From Alkalihalobacillus sp. TS-13 (lineage in GTDB: Bacteria; Bacillota; Bacilli; Bacillales; Fictibacillaceae), in assembly GCF_019720915.1 (NCBI RefSeq), contig NZ_JAHKSI010000001.1, forward strand, positions 496,001-560,000: a stretch of DNA of 64,000 nt. The letters are read 5' to 3'. Below, in pieces: positions 8,175-16,995 of this stretch. The notes beneath the pieces were generated by a model. That model made no database searches. It saw nothing but the letters and a program-made list of their open reading frames with translations, and had not been told where the DNA came from. Position 1 is the stretch's first letter; every line of letters begins with the position of its first letter. The position numbers were made by a program, and so were the translations under genes.

Positions 8175-8986
8175 TCACTGCTCGCTTTTTTCTTGCGGGT
8201 CGTTTTCTTTTTCTTCTTCGGTTTTGTATCATCAATACTTGCTTGCAGGGCATCCATCAGATCAACGACATTCGCTTTCGGTCTTTCTTTCGAAACTTTG
8301 ATTTGCTCACCTTTGATTTTACTTTCAATGGCACCCATCAATTCTTCACGATAATCATCATGGTATTTTTCTGGATCGAATTCGGCTGTCAATTGATCGA
8401 TCAATTGGATAGCCATGTCTAATTCTTTTTGGTTCAAATCAACGTTTTCTGGAATTTCAGGTACTAAATCGATGCTGCGGACTTCATCTGGATAGTGGAT
8501 CGTTTCAAGCACCAAGCCTTTATCATAGACCCGTACGACAGCTAAGTGCTGTTTGGAGCGGATCATCACTTTGGCTATGGCAATCTTACCGGAGTCTTCC
8601 ATTGCTTTTTTAAGCAGGCTATAAGGCTTTGAGCCATTTTCCCCCGGTCCGATGAAGTAAGAGCGGTCGAAATAAATCGGATCAACTTCTGAGAGATGTA
8701 CGAAGTCTACGATTTCAATCGATTTTGTCTGTTCTTTCGTTAAAGCTTCCAACTCTTCTTTTTCAAGCTCTACGAATTTGTTCGGTTCATATTCATAGGC
8801 TTTGATGATTTCATTCTGTTCGAGTGATTTTTCACAAACTGGACACGTTTTATCATACTTGATTGGATTATGGCACTCTTTATGGAGCTGCCTCATCTTT
8901 ATATCCTTATTTTCTGTAGCAGCAAATAGTTTGATTGGGATGGTGACAAGTCCGAAGCTGATGGAACCTTTCCACATTGTGTGCAT
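8171..8986 (-). CDS. ku: Ku homodimeric DNA end-binding protein for non-homologous end joining
   Basis: A 271-residue bacterial Ku. It begins MWKGSISFGLVTIPIKLF, the family's signature opening, and contains HKECHNPIKYDKTCPVCEK and RSYFIGP. The C-terminus is a lysine-rich tail (KPKKKKKTTRKKK), commonly used for DNA contacts. Ku threads onto broken ends and recruits LigD; in Bacillus this works in spores and stationary phase. It is the first gene of a three-gene minus-strand operon with the ligase and polymerase genes. The ATG at 8986 has AAAGGA about 11 nt upstream. Confidence 0.93.
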   Translation of the reverse strand: MHTMWKGSISFGLVTIPIKLFAATENKDIKMRQLHKECHNPIKYDKTCPVCEKSLEQNEIIKAYEYEPNKFVELEKEELEALTKEQTKSIEIVDFVHLSEVDPIYFDRSYFIGPGENGSKPYSLLKKAMEDSGKIAIAKVMIRSKQHLAVVRVYDKGLVLETIHYPDEVRSIDLVPEIPENVDLNQKELDMAIQLIDQLTAEFDPEKYHDDYREELMGAIESKIKGEQIKVSKERPKANVVDLMDALQASIDDTKPKKKKKTTRKKKASSE

Positions 8987-9100
8987 ATTGAGAAATTCCT
9001 TTCATCCTTTTATACATAATGTGGACGAAGAGTGCCATATCCATAAATTCCATTTTTTGACAATATCCTTTTGGTAAAGATTGTTGTTTGTGGATCCGTG

Positions 9101-9208
9101 GGAAATATACTCGCTTTCCGGGGGGCGAACCGCAAGCCTCTTAAAGACTCGTTCCACGCTGTGGGGTCTCGCCTGGCTCGCTGATCCCGCTGGAATCTCG
9201 TATCGTTC
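9101..9208. repeat. Dispersed repeat family B, copy 1 (short, diverged)
   Basis: The conserved right module GTGGGGTCTCGCCTGGCTCG is followed by TCCCGCTGGAATCTCGTATCG. The left end (GGAAATATACTCGCTTTCCG) is a diverged form of GAAATTCACTCCCTTTCCGC. It lies in the ~305-bp gap upstream of ku, which shows no gene. The two ~70-residue open frames across it are artefacts of the repeat. Confidence 0.7.
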
Positions 9209-9291
9209 AACCACTTATAGGATCAATAGCAACAAACTTTTAGAAAACAGCCTTTAACGATAAAATTATTTCCGGAGTGTCGCAATTTGGA

Positions 9292-10179
9292 TTAACCGTT
9301 CAGTACAACGCCTCCGTTGACATGGATCATTTGTCCAGAAATATAGGAAGAGTCGTCACTTGCGAGGAAGACGAAGCTAGGTGCGACTTCATCTGGTTGT
9401 CCCGGTCTTCCCATCGGCGTGTTTTTCCCGAACTCACCGACATGTTCAGCGTCAAAAGTCGAAGGAATCAACGGTGTCCAAATCGGGCCTGGTGCAACCC
9501 CATTGACACGTATACCTTTGGACACAAGGGATTCTGATAAAGAACGGGTGAATGCGACGATTGCTCCCTTGGTAGCAGAATAATCAATCAAATGATCATT
9601 CCCTTTATACGCAACTACAGATGCTGTATTGATGATGGAGCTACCTTCTTTCAAATGGGGGAGAGCCGCCTTCACCATGTAAAAGCATGAAAAGATGTTC
9701 GTTCTGAATGTACGTTCAAGTTGTTCCTGGGAGATTTCTTCAATGCCATTCCTAGGATGTTGTTCAGCTGCATTATTGACCAATACATCCAAAGCTCCGA
9801 ATTCAGAGATCACTTGGGAGACGACATGCTGGCAGAAAGATTCATCACCAATGTCTCCAGGGATCAGAAGACATTTTTGTCCTTCTTCTTCTACTTCCTT
9901 CTTCGTATCATTGGCATCTTCATGTTCATTCAGGTAAACGATCACTACATCCGCGCCTTCTTTTGCAAATAAAATCGCTGTGGATTTTCCGATTCCGCTG
10001 TCTCCGCCTGTAATAATCGCTGTCTTTCCTTTGAGTTTACCACTCCCTTTATAATACGTATCTTCCGTTTGTGGAGTAGGGACCATTTCTTTCTCTGTAC
10101 CAGGCTGTTTGTTTTGATGCTGTGGTGGCTGTCCTGTCGGTTTTTCTTGGTGAGGTGAATGATAGATAACGTTATACAT
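9292..10179 (-). CDS. Short-chain dehydrogenase/reductase, YhdF-like general stress type
   Basis: A 295-residue classical SDR with a ~45-residue polar N-terminal extension (QPPQHQNKQPGTEKEM). The Rossmann motif is TGGDSGIGKS (residues about 57-66), NNAAEQ follows, and the catalytic set is a serine in INTASVVAYKG with Y-x3-K in YSATKG. The C-terminal SGQMIHVNGG is standard. Proteins with this extension (YhdF, YhxD, GspA-like stress sets) are often stress-induced in Bacillus. The substrate is unknown. The ATG is preceded by GAAGGGAGTTTAGTATC. Confidence 0.85.
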   Translation of the reverse strand: MYNVIYHSPHQEKPTGQPPQHQNKQPGTEKEMVPTPQTEDTYYKGSGKLKGKTAIITGGDSGIGKSTAILFAKEGADVVIVYLNEHEDANDTKKEVEEEGQKCLLIPGDIGDESFCQHVVSQVISEFGALDVLVNNAAEQHPRNGIEEISQEQLERTFRTNIFSCFYMVKAALPHLKEGSSIINTASVVAYKGNDHLIDYSATKGAIVAFTRSLSESLVSKGIRVNGVAPGPIWTPLIPSTFDAEHVGEFGKNTPMGRPGQPDEVAPSFVFLASDDSSYISGQMIHVNGGVVLNG

Positions 10180-10382
10180 GATACTAAACTCCCTTCATTG
10201 ATCGAATTCCTAATAAAGCCTTTTTCTACTATTACCTCATTAAAAAAAAGTTAATCGTGTTTAACCGATTGGCTATGAAAAATCGTCATTTGGAATCATA
10301 TTCCTTTAGGGCTTTACGTTAGTAGAGAAGGAAAAGTCTGTTATAATGGCAGTAATAGTGTAATTGAGGGAGATTAGAAAAA

Positions 10383-11570
10383 ATGAAATTGAAGCATGAG
10401 CTGAATGAGAATGAAAAACAAGAAATAATAGAATTATTCCATTCGTATCATGAAACGATTCTGTCTGAATGGCTGAAGGCAGCCTCGATTTCTGAGGACG
10501 ACCCATTCCGCTATGAAATCACGATTAATGGTGGGCATACGATCCGTTTGGTGGTGGCGTATATTGAGGATCCGGAGACTCCACTCGTTCAACAATTGAC
10601 GAAAAAGATTGCAAACGAACGGGTGAAAGCTAAAGTCGGTATTGGAGAATTCATATCGAATATTAATCTCGGACGTTCGATCATTTATCGCGTTCTCAAA
10701 ATGACCGATGTATCAAAGGAAGCACAATTGAAATATCTCTTAGTAGTGAATGACTTCTTCGACTTATATATGTATCATTCCTTAACGGAGTATACGAGGG
10801 TGAAAGATTCGATCATCCAAAATAAAAGCCGCTTCATACAAGAAATGCACAGCGACCGTCTATCGATTTTAGGCCAGGTTGCTGCAAGCTTTGCCCATGA
10901 ATTCCGTAATCCTTTGACGTCAATAAAGGGTTTCATCCAAATGATCGAAAATCAATCTAAAAACCCTGAGACTTCAACCTATTTCGATATCATCAATCAC
11001 GAAATGGTAAGCTTGCAGGAGAAAATCACCCAATTTCTCTATCTTTCTAAAATGAAGGGACTTGATGATCAATCGGATCTGTTTTCTATGGATCGTGTCG
11101 TAAAAGGAATGCTCGAATTCCTCTACCCTCGATTCCTCGACGAGAATATCAATGTGTATCACGATCTTTTGCATGACGTCAAGGCCTATGGAGTAGAGGG
11201 TCAGATCAAACAGGTCCTCCTCAATATTCTTAATAATGCAGTTGAGGAATTGTCGGAAGTGGATGGGGACAGAAATATACATGTAAGGTTAAGTGAGGAA
11301 GATGAAAATATCCATCTTACAATCTCCAATAATGGGTCTATGATTCCCGAACATTTATTAGAAGATATATTCGAGCCGTTCATATCCACGAAGCAACTTG
11401 GGACAGGATTAGGATTATCTGTTTGTAAACAAATTGTAGAGAAGCATAAAGGAACGATCAATGTCATTTCGACAGAAACGGAGACCTCGTTTTTCCTTAG
11501 CTTCCCAAAGGCATTTAAGAAAGGAGCTGCGTATGACGATCAACAAGAAAATACATTACAACGCAATTGA
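10383..11570 (+). CDS. Sensor histidine kinase, sporulation-kinase type
   Basis: A 395-residue soluble kinase with no membrane segment. Residues 1-150 are an all-alpha sensor resembling the HisK_N domain seen in Bacillus kinases. The phosphoacceptor H-box is at about 172 (FAHEFRNPLTSIKG), close to KinA-type boxes; the ATPase domain has NILNNAVEEL and GTGLGLSVCKQIV. No response regulator is adjacent, which fits an orphan kinase feeding the Spo0F-Spo0A phosphorelay (inference). Its last 38 nt overlap an ATP-grasp gene. GAGGGAGATTAGAAAA precedes the ATG. Confidence 0.82.
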   Translation: MKLKHELNENEKQEIIELFHSYHETILSEWLKAASISEDDPFRYEITINGGHTIRLVVAYIEDPETPLVQQLTKKIANERVKAKVGIGEFISNINLGRSIIYRVLKMTDVSKEAQLKYLLVVNDFFDLYMYHSLTEYTRVKDSIIQNKSRFIQEMHSDRLSILGQVAASFAHEFRNPLTSIKGFIQMIENQSKNPETSTYFDIINHEMVSLQEKITQFLYLSKMKGLDDQSDLFSMDRVVKGMLEFLYPRFLDENINVYHDLLHDVKAYGVEGQIKQVLLNILNNAVEELSEVDGDRNIHVRLSEEDENIHLTISNNGSMIPEHLLEDIFEPFISTKQLGTGLGLSVCKQIVEKHKGTINVISTETETSFFLSFPKAFKKGAAYDDQQENTLQRN

Positions 11571-12801
11571 ATTGAAACAAGCAATCGAATCGGATGAAAT
11601 GATTCAACAAAAACGTCCTGTTTTGATCTGTAATGCTCATATAACGGGTTTGGCTGTTGCGAGAGGTTTAGGCCGTGAGGGTATTCCGGTGATAGCTCTT
11701 GATCGGGAAAACCAGGGTCTTGCTTTCGCGTCGAAATATGTAACCTTACGTGGGGTTTGTCCGAACCCGGTTATTGCGGAAAAAGCGTTCATCCAGTACT
11801 TGCTGGATATTGGACCCGCATTCAATGAAAAGTGTATATTGATTCCCTCTATGGATGAATGGGCCTTATCATTAGCGAAGTATGCTGAAGAGTTAGCGGA
11901 GTATTACATATGGCCATTTTCTGACTATGCTACCATCGAACAAATTCTCGATAAATCCCAACTGTATGAACGTGCGGCAGAATTGGATGTTCCGGTACCA
12001 GGCTATGAATTCATCACTGATGCGAATCATAGTAAAATACCGGATCGTCTTTCTTTTCCGATGGTCTTGAAACCGATCAATAAACGAGCGTTTTATGATG
12101 AATTTCAAGAAGGGTTGTTTGTCATAGAAAACCAAAGTGAATATCATGCGAGAACGCAATCCGCCAAAGAAGCAGGTCTTGACTTGATTGCACAGGAGTT
12201 TGTCGATGTCGGAAGGAACGGATATGTGACGGTTGTAGTATATATGGATGGGGATCAGACAGTCAGAGGGGCTCTGGCTGGACAAAGGTTGGAAATCTAT
12301 CCACCCAAAGCTGGTACGACATGTCTCGTTGAATCGATCGAAGCCCCTGAATTGACTGATCGTGCGGTGGCGGTCTTAAAGGCATTTTCGTATGAAGGAA
12401 TTGCCGAATGTGAGTTTATTTATGATCAGAACGATGGTGAATTCAAGCTTTTGGATATCAATACGAGACCTTGGAAATGGATCGGCTTACCGATTAATGC
12501 TGGAATCAATTTACCGTATCTCCTTTATTCATATGTGAATGGACATCCGCAGTCCAATATTGAAGCAGAGATCGGGAAGAAATGGGTCTATCTTAAAGAC
12601 TATCTGAAATTGAAAGAGGACAATCAGGGGCTGTTTGAAGGAGATGTCCTGACAAAAGAAGAGTGGATGGACATCATTCTTAAACGCTTTGACGAAAGTA
12701 AGTTGATCACTACTGCAGTAGAATCACTTGATGATCCGGAACCGACCTATCAACAATTACAAAATTCTTTTGCTAAACGGTCATATTACTGCCCGTGTTA
12801 A
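11533..12801 (+). CDS. ATP-grasp family carboxylate-amine ligase-like protein, substrate unknown
   Basis: About 422 residues. The N-terminal pre-ATP-grasp part has HITGLAVARGLGREGIPVI. The ATP-binding region includes FPMVLKPINKRAF and DLIAQEFVDVG, and the metal-binding end is FKLLDINTRPWKWI. Such enzymes join a carboxylate to an amine via an acyl phosphate; in this branch the substrates are mostly unknown (cell-surface or peptide-like products are common). The frame is open from 11461, but GAAAGGAG lies 6 nt before the ATG at 11533. The 38-nt overlap with the kinase gene implies coupled expression. Confidence 0.78.
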   Translation: MTINKKIHYNAIELKQAIESDEMIQQKRPVLICNAHITGLAVARGLGREGIPVIALDRENQGLAFASKYVTLRGVCPNPVIAEKAFIQYLLDIGPAFNEKCILIPSMDEWALSLAKYAEELAEYYIWPFSDYATIEQILDKSQLYERAAELDVPVPGYEFITDANHSKIPDRLSFPMVLKPINKRAFYDEFQEGLFVIENQSEYHARTQSAKEAGLDLIAQEFVDVGRNGYVTVVVYMDGDQTVRGALAGQRLEIYPPKAGTTCLVESIEAPELTDRAVAVLKAFSYEGIAECEFIYDQNDGEFKLLDINTRPWKWIGLPINAGINLPYLLYSYVNGHPQSNIEAEIGKKWVYLKDYLKLKEDNQGLFEGDVLTKEEWMDIILKRFDESKLITTAVESLDDPEPTYQQLQNSFAKRSYYCPC

Positions 12802-12841
12802 ACAGAAAACCAGAATAACCTCAGTTCATAAGACCAATTTG

Positions 12842-12868
12842 AAGCCAGTCAAGCAGCTGGCTTTTTTT
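12842..12868 (+). terminator. Rho-independent terminator after the kinase / ATP-grasp pair
   Basis: AGCCAG and CTGGCT flank a short loop and are followed by seven T residues. Confidence 0.85.
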
Positions 12869-13062
12869 CTTTGGATCAAAGAAAGGGAATACAAACCTCT
12901 AATAGGAATATCTCATCTAATCCTACGTAATAAAGAACCATAATACTTCTCATCATTCAGTTTTAGACGCATAATCCTGCTGAGGAATGCACAAATTCGG
13001 TAAATGCTTAGGATCTTCCGCTTTTGTAAGATCGAAATGACCGCGGAAATCTAGAAGAAAGC

Positions 13063-13575
13063 ATGCTTTCAAGAATGGAGTTCGTCTTGAAAGAACCATT
13101 TGAAAAAGTGCTTGCAAATTATGATCCATTAATCAAAACAATGATCAGAAGGTATTCCCATAGCCTGGAATTCGATGAATCATATCAGATCGGCAGGATC
13201 GCCCTTTGGGAAGCCTATAAACGTTTTGATCCAGACAAGGGGGCGTTCCCCGCTTATGCTCAACGTTACCTTTCTGGTAGATTCCTGCAAATAATGAATA
13301 AGAAATATGTGATCATGGTCCATGCAGAAGAGCACACTTTAGAAGAAAATAATTCGTTTGTTGTTCCTTATCTAGATGACCTTATCGTTAATGACTATTT
13401 ACAGAATCTATCTGAGCGGGAACGACTATATGTCAACGAAATTATTTTGAAACAGGGAAGCATGAAAGAGTTAGCGCGTATCGAAAGAGTGTCATATGAG
13501 ACTGTCCGCTCGTGGCGGAAGAATGCTTTGGTTAAATTACGGATAAAAGGAACAGCCATGAAAAAAGATAAGTAA
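13063..13575 (+). CDS. Small sigma-70-family RNA polymerase sigma factor
   Basis: A 170-residue protein with region 2 (QIGRIALWEAYKRFDP, residues about 40-56) and a C-terminal region 4 helix-turn-helix (SMKELARIERVSYETVRSWR, about 131-150). It is shorter than housekeeping sigma factors and lacks regions 1 and 3, so it is an ECF-like or phage-type positive-control factor. No anti-sigma gene is adjacent. The ATG at 13063 has only a weak GAAGAAAG site; an in-frame ATG at 13075 is the alternative. Targets are unknown. Confidence 0.72.
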   Translation: MLSRMEFVLKEPFEKVLANYDPLIKTMIRRYSHSLEFDESYQIGRIALWEAYKRFDPDKGAFPAYAQRYLSGRFLQIMNKKYVIMVHAEEHTLEENNSFVVPYLDDLIVNDYLQNLSERERLYVNEIILKQGSMKELARIERVSYETVRSWRKNALVKLRIKGTAMKKDK

Positions 13576-13589
13576 AACAAATAGAGGCT

Positions 13590-13612
13590 GTCCTTCTGGA
13601 GGCAGCCCCTTA
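13590..13612 (+). terminator. Hairpin after the sigma factor gene
   Basis: GAGGCTGTCC and GGAGGCAGCCCC pair around TTCT. The following tract is only CTTAAAT, so termination is probable rather than certain. Confidence 0.6.
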
Positions 13613-13628
13613 AATACTTAATTATGTT

Positions 13629-13812
13629 TGTTGATTTTTGGAAATTCACTCCCTTTCCGCGGGCAATCGAAAAGCGGAAGCGACCCGTTCAGTCACGAAG
13701 GTCACTGGAGGACTGACGAGGAAGCTGTCGCTGCCGCAGGAAGTTTGAAGTGATCCAAGTGAATGTCGCTAAGCTAGACATCACGTCCGTGCATGCAAAT
13801 TTCGCTTCAATC
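13629..13812. repeat. Dispersed repeat family B, copy 2
   Basis: It begins TGTTGATTTTTGGAAATTCACT and carries the CTGACGAGGAAGCTG and GCCGCAGGAAGTTTGAAGTG modules. The right side is truncated after AGACATCAC and ends with AAATTTCGCTTCAATC. Confidence 0.85.
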
Positions 13813-13824
13813 AAACGGTCTTAA

Positions 13825-13956
13825 TTATAAATGATCTGTTTTCTTTGAATATTGTCGTGTACCTTTGTTGATATTCGATTGTTCCATTTTATTTTTCAAT
13901 TCTTGCTGTGCTTGGTTATCGCGCTTTTTCTTATCGTTGTCTTTTGTGTTGGACAT
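13825..13956 (-). CDS. Small hydrophilic protein, 43 residues, function unknown
   Basis: The frame reads MSNTKDNDKKKRDNQAQQ and ends GTRQYSKKTDHL. A full AGGAGGATCC site lies just before the ATG, which strongly supports translation. It is highly charged and probably disordered, like many small spore or stress proteins of Bacillus, but no family is recognised. It sits between repeat copy B2 and the DegV gene. Confidence 0.7.
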   Translation of the reverse strand: MSNTKDNDKKKRDNQAQQELKNKMEQSNINKGTRQYSKKTDHL

Positions 13957-14012
13957 GCTGGATCCTCCTTATGGACGGCGTTATCCCTTAGGCTTGACCT
14001 TTAATAGAGGAA

Positions 14013-14882
14013 TTATTCGAAATCAGGTGTACCATTCAAGAAGAACACAGCCAATGTGCCAGGTCCAGCATGCGCTCCAATCGCACAACCGATTGTATTC
14101 ACCATAACGTTTTTGGGGTTGAAAGTGGATTCAATCAAATCTTTCAATTCATTTGCACGGGATAGATCGTCAGCATGCGAAATCGCAACTGTCTGATTTT
14201 CCATTTCACTGCTGCGTTCGCCAATCAACTCGATCAGGCGTGAAAGAACTTTCTTGCTTCCTCTTACTTTTTCCAGAGGAAACAGCTTTCCATCTTCCAT
14301 GTGCAAAATTGGTTTGATCTTGAGAAGTCCTCCTACAAAGCCTGCTGTTTTGGAGACACGTCCCCCTCGAACCAAATATTCTAAATCATCCACAGTAAAA
14401 ATGTGTTCGATTTTGTCAATTAGGGTATGTGTGTAAGTAATAAGAGCGTCTATATCATCTGAGCCTTGTTGGATAGCTTGAGCTACATAATAGGCAATCA
14501 ATCCATATCCAAGCGAAGCACTCTTTGAATCGATGATCGTTATGTTGGTTTTCACGCCGTCATCCTGTAACTGATCTCGAACGAGACAGGCGGTTTGATA
14601 TGTACCGGATAACTCAGAGGACAATGTAATATAAATAGCAGGTTGTCCACTTTCAGCAAGCTTTTCAAATAATGACCTCATACGGTCAGGTGGTACTTGA
14701 GAGGTCTTTGGTGCAGCTCCGTCTCTCATGAGTGAATAAAGTCTTGAAGGCTGGATGGATTCCTTGTCGTAGTATTCTTCCTCATTAACATGGACCACTA
14801 AGGGAAGAACATGGATCTTCTGCTCATCAACCACATGTTGTGGCAGATCACAACCCGTATCAACAATCAATTGTATAGTCAT
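14013..14882 (-). CDS. DegV-family fatty-acid-binding protein (YitS position)
   Basis: A 289-residue DegV protein. The N-terminus has IVDTGCDLP, then KTSQVPPDRM, TLSSELSGTYQ and the RGGRVSKTAG helix, all family hallmarks. DegV/FakB proteins bind a fatty acid and can present it to a FakA kinase. No fakA is nearby. Position next to a YitT gene matches B. subtilis yitS-yitT. A second DegV gene occurs at 50200. GTGAGGTG precedes the ATG. Confidence 0.9.
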   Translation of the reverse strand: MTIQLIVDTGCDLPQHVVDEQKIHVLPLVVHVNEEEYYDKESIQPSRLYSLMRDGAAPKTSQVPPDRMRSLFEKLAESGQPAIYITLSSELSGTYQTACLVRDQLQDDGVKTNITIIDSKSASLGYGLIAYYVAQAIQQGSDDIDALITYTHTLIDKIEHIFTVDDLEYLVRGGRVSKTAGFVGGLLKIKPILHMEDGKLFPLEKVRGSKKVLSRLIELIGERSSEMENQTVAISHADDLSRANELKDLIESTFNPKNVMVNTIGCAIGAHAGPGTLAVFFLNGTPDFE

Positions 14883-15119
14883 TTTTACACCTCACATATC
14901 GTTGCGTTTAGGACTTTTATCTAAGTGTAGCCTTGACAAGGGTAAAAAGCAATGGAATATTGCTTTTTGTAAATTTACATGGTGACATAACGCGCTTACA
15001 GCTTTTCAATAGAAACAATCATAAAGTAAAATGCCTTTGTATAAAAAATCCGTTGACAACTTGAAGGATGATCTGATAAAACTAGAACGTTCTACTAGGA
15101 GATGAAAGAAGGGATTCAT

Positions 15120-15962
15120 ATGTCGTTGGTAACCGAAATCAAAAAAATCATAATCATTTTATTAGGTGCTGCTCTCGGTGCCGTTTCACTTAACTATTTC
15201 TTAATACCAGCTAACGTCTATGCAAGTGGGTTCACTGGGATTGCGCAGTTGCTCGCAAGTGTATTACAGCAAACACCTATACCAGCCTCAACCGGTATTA
15301 TCTTATTCATATTGAATATTCCTGTGGCAATCTTAGGTTGGTTGAAAGTCGGAAAATCATTCACGTTTTATAGTATCATCAGTGTCGCAGCAACTACATT
15401 TTTTCTTGAAATCATTCCTATAAAAGTAATCTCCGAAGATATATTATTGAATGCTGTCTTCGGTGGTGTGATTGCTGCAATCGGTATCGGTTTTACGTTG
15501 AAATGGGGTGCTTCCACTGGGGGGATGGATATTATAGCGATGGTTCTTTCACGCATGAAAGACCGGCCAATCGGAATCTATTTCTTCACCCTTAATGCAG
15601 CGATCATCTTCACAGCTGGCATATTATACGGCTGGGAAAAAGCATTATATACATTAGTGACGCTATATGTAACTTCACGAGTTATTGATGTCATCCATAC
15701 ACGACATGAAAAATTAACTGCGATGATCATCACGAAGAAAGGGAAAGAAATCCAACAGGCGATCCATCAAAAAATGGTGCGAGGAATTACCAAAATCCCT
15801 GCAAAAGGTGGATTTACCGATGAAGACAAAGAGCTCCTGATAATCGTCGTAACACGGTATGAATTATATGAGCTCGAACATGCGATCAAGGAAGTCGATC
15901 CACAAGCATTCACGAATATCGTCAATACTACTGGAATTTTTGGCTTCTTTCGACAAGACTAA
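15120..15962 (+). CDS. yitT: YitT-family membrane protein (DUF161 with DUF2179 tail)
   Basis: A 280-residue protein with about five to six hydrophobic segments in residues 5-180 (IILLGAALGAVSLNYFLIPAN, GGMDIIAMV) followed by a cytoplasmic DUF2179 domain (TAMIITKKGKEIQQ to the C-terminus). Transport function is proposed for the family but the substrate is unknown. GAAAGAAGGG lies before the ATG at 15120, so this start is preferred over the in-frame ATG at 15102. It is divergent from the DegV gene. Confidence 0.9.
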   Translation: MSLVTEIKKIIIILLGAALGAVSLNYFLIPANVYASGFTGIAQLLASVLQQTPIPASTGIILFILNIPVAILGWLKVGKSFTFYSIISVAATTFFLEIIPIKVISEDILLNAVFGGVIAAIGIGFTLKWGASTGGMDIIAMVLSRMKDRPIGIYFFTLNAAIIFTAGILYGWEKALYTLVTLYVTSRVIDVIHTRHEKLTAMIITKKGKEIQQAIHQKMVRGITKIPAKGGFTDEDKELLIIVVTRYELYELEHAIKEVDPQAFTNIVNTTGIFGFFRQD

Positions 15963-15967
15963 ATAGC

Positions 15968-16000
15968 AAAGGGGATGATCGCCAATCGGTCATCCCCTTG
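15968..16000. terminator. Bidirectional terminator between yitT and the NifU-N gene
   Basis: AAGGGGATGATCG and CGGTCATCCCCTT pair with one G-U. T residues follow on the plus strand and on the complementary strand. Confidence 0.85.
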
Positions 16001-16008
16001 AATTTGTT

Positions 16009-16269
16009 TTAATATGATTTTTGGAATACTTCCTGTACTTCAGGTACGATCTGATCCCAATCACCATCAGGCGTCTTGTTCACTGTAATGAAGTCCTGAA
16101 ATCCGAAAATGGATTCTACACCTTCAATATCGAGTAGTGCTGAGGCGACTTCATCCTCAGGGGCATCTCCTTTACGATAGGAAAGTCTTCCGTCAAACAA
16201 AGGTTGATTTGCTGAAAATTTAAGTGCGTTCGGATTGGGTGTTGGATCGATTGTAAATTCAACTGTCAT
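16009..16269 (-). CDS. NifU N-terminal-domain (Nfu_N) scaffold-like protein
   Basis: An 86-residue protein matching the stand-alone Nfu_N domain: TPNPNALKFSANQPL near the start, then ALLDIEGVESIFGFQDFITV and WDQIVPEV. In eukaryotic Nfu this domain precedes the iron-sulfur-binding domain. The separate bacterial form has no established function but is thought to assist Fe-S cluster handling. GAAGGGAGCAATTTACA precedes the ATG. Confidence 0.85.
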   Translation of the reverse strand: MTVEFTIDPTPNPNALKFSANQPLFDGRLSYRKGDAPEDEVASALLDIEGVESIFGFQDFITVNKTPDGDWDQIVPEVQEVFQKSY

Positions 16270-16321
16270 TGTAAATTGCTCCCTTCATTAGTTAATTCGA
16301 TTGTATCAAAATTATTACGTG

Positions 16322-16774
16322 CTAAAAAGAAAATCCGTAGCGTTTCGATACAACTTCATAAAAACCGAGAGAATGGTAAATATGTTTTGTTACGGCATTA
16401 TTGATGCCTGTTTCAAGTTCAATCGACTTGATACCGTTTCTTTCAGCCCAATAGACGACATGAAGCAGTAATTTCCGGGCGATTCCTTTATTCCGTTGAT
16501 CTTCTTGAACATAAAGTTCATTGAGCCACATGTAATGTCCGCCCTTCGCCAAACTCACGCCAATGTTGAAAAAGGCGACACCGACAATTTCATCATCAAC
16601 CTCAGCAACTACTATATAAGCAGTGTCTTTACTTTCGAGTGCAAGATGGATGCCAGTCAAAATGTGATCATACGTTCCTGAATTTTCGTGATTGATCCGT
16701 TGTTTAGTTAATAGGTGTGCAATATTTTGTCTCGTACTATGAGAAACTTCTCGATCTACTTCGTATATTTTCAT
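16322..16774 (-). CDS. GNAT-family N-acetyltransferase
   Basis: A 150-residue protein with GNAT motif A in YVQEDQRNKGIARKLLLHVV (acetyl-CoA pyrophosphate loop) and motif B in NNAVTKHIYHSLGFYEV. The acceptor substrate is unknown. TAGGAGGGTTACACC precedes the ATG. It probably shares a promoter with the Nfu_N gene 53 bp downstream. Confidence 0.85.
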   Translation of the reverse strand: MKIYEVDREVSHSTRQNIAHLLTKQRINHENSGTYDHILTGIHLALESKDTAYIVVAEVDDEIVGVAFFNIGVSLAKGGHYMWLNELYVQEDQRNKGIARKLLLHVVYWAERNGIKSIELETGINNAVTKHIYHSLGFYEVVSKRYGFSF

Positions 16775-16995
16775 GGTGTAACCCTCCTATGACCCACTTT
16801 CCTAATTCAAGGTCAAAGACTTAATTCCTGCTTAATAAGCATAATAAACACAATCTTTAATTTTTTACCTGAAAAAGGAAACCTTTTTCTTGGTTCATGC
16901 GTCTATATAGAAGGGTACAATATTTCGGCATGTACGGAAAGCGGTAAATTCGTTCGAATACATATATAAAATCCAGTTCGTAAAGGAGGGAGACA

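Noticed and set aside
9002-9214. Two overlapping minus-strand frames of 66-70 residues
   Set aside because: They lie across family B copy 1 and its flank, have no homology signal, and overlap each other.
12728-12943. 71-residue frame across the ATP-grasp gene end
   Set aside because: Overlaps the ATP-grasp gene and runs through the terminator.
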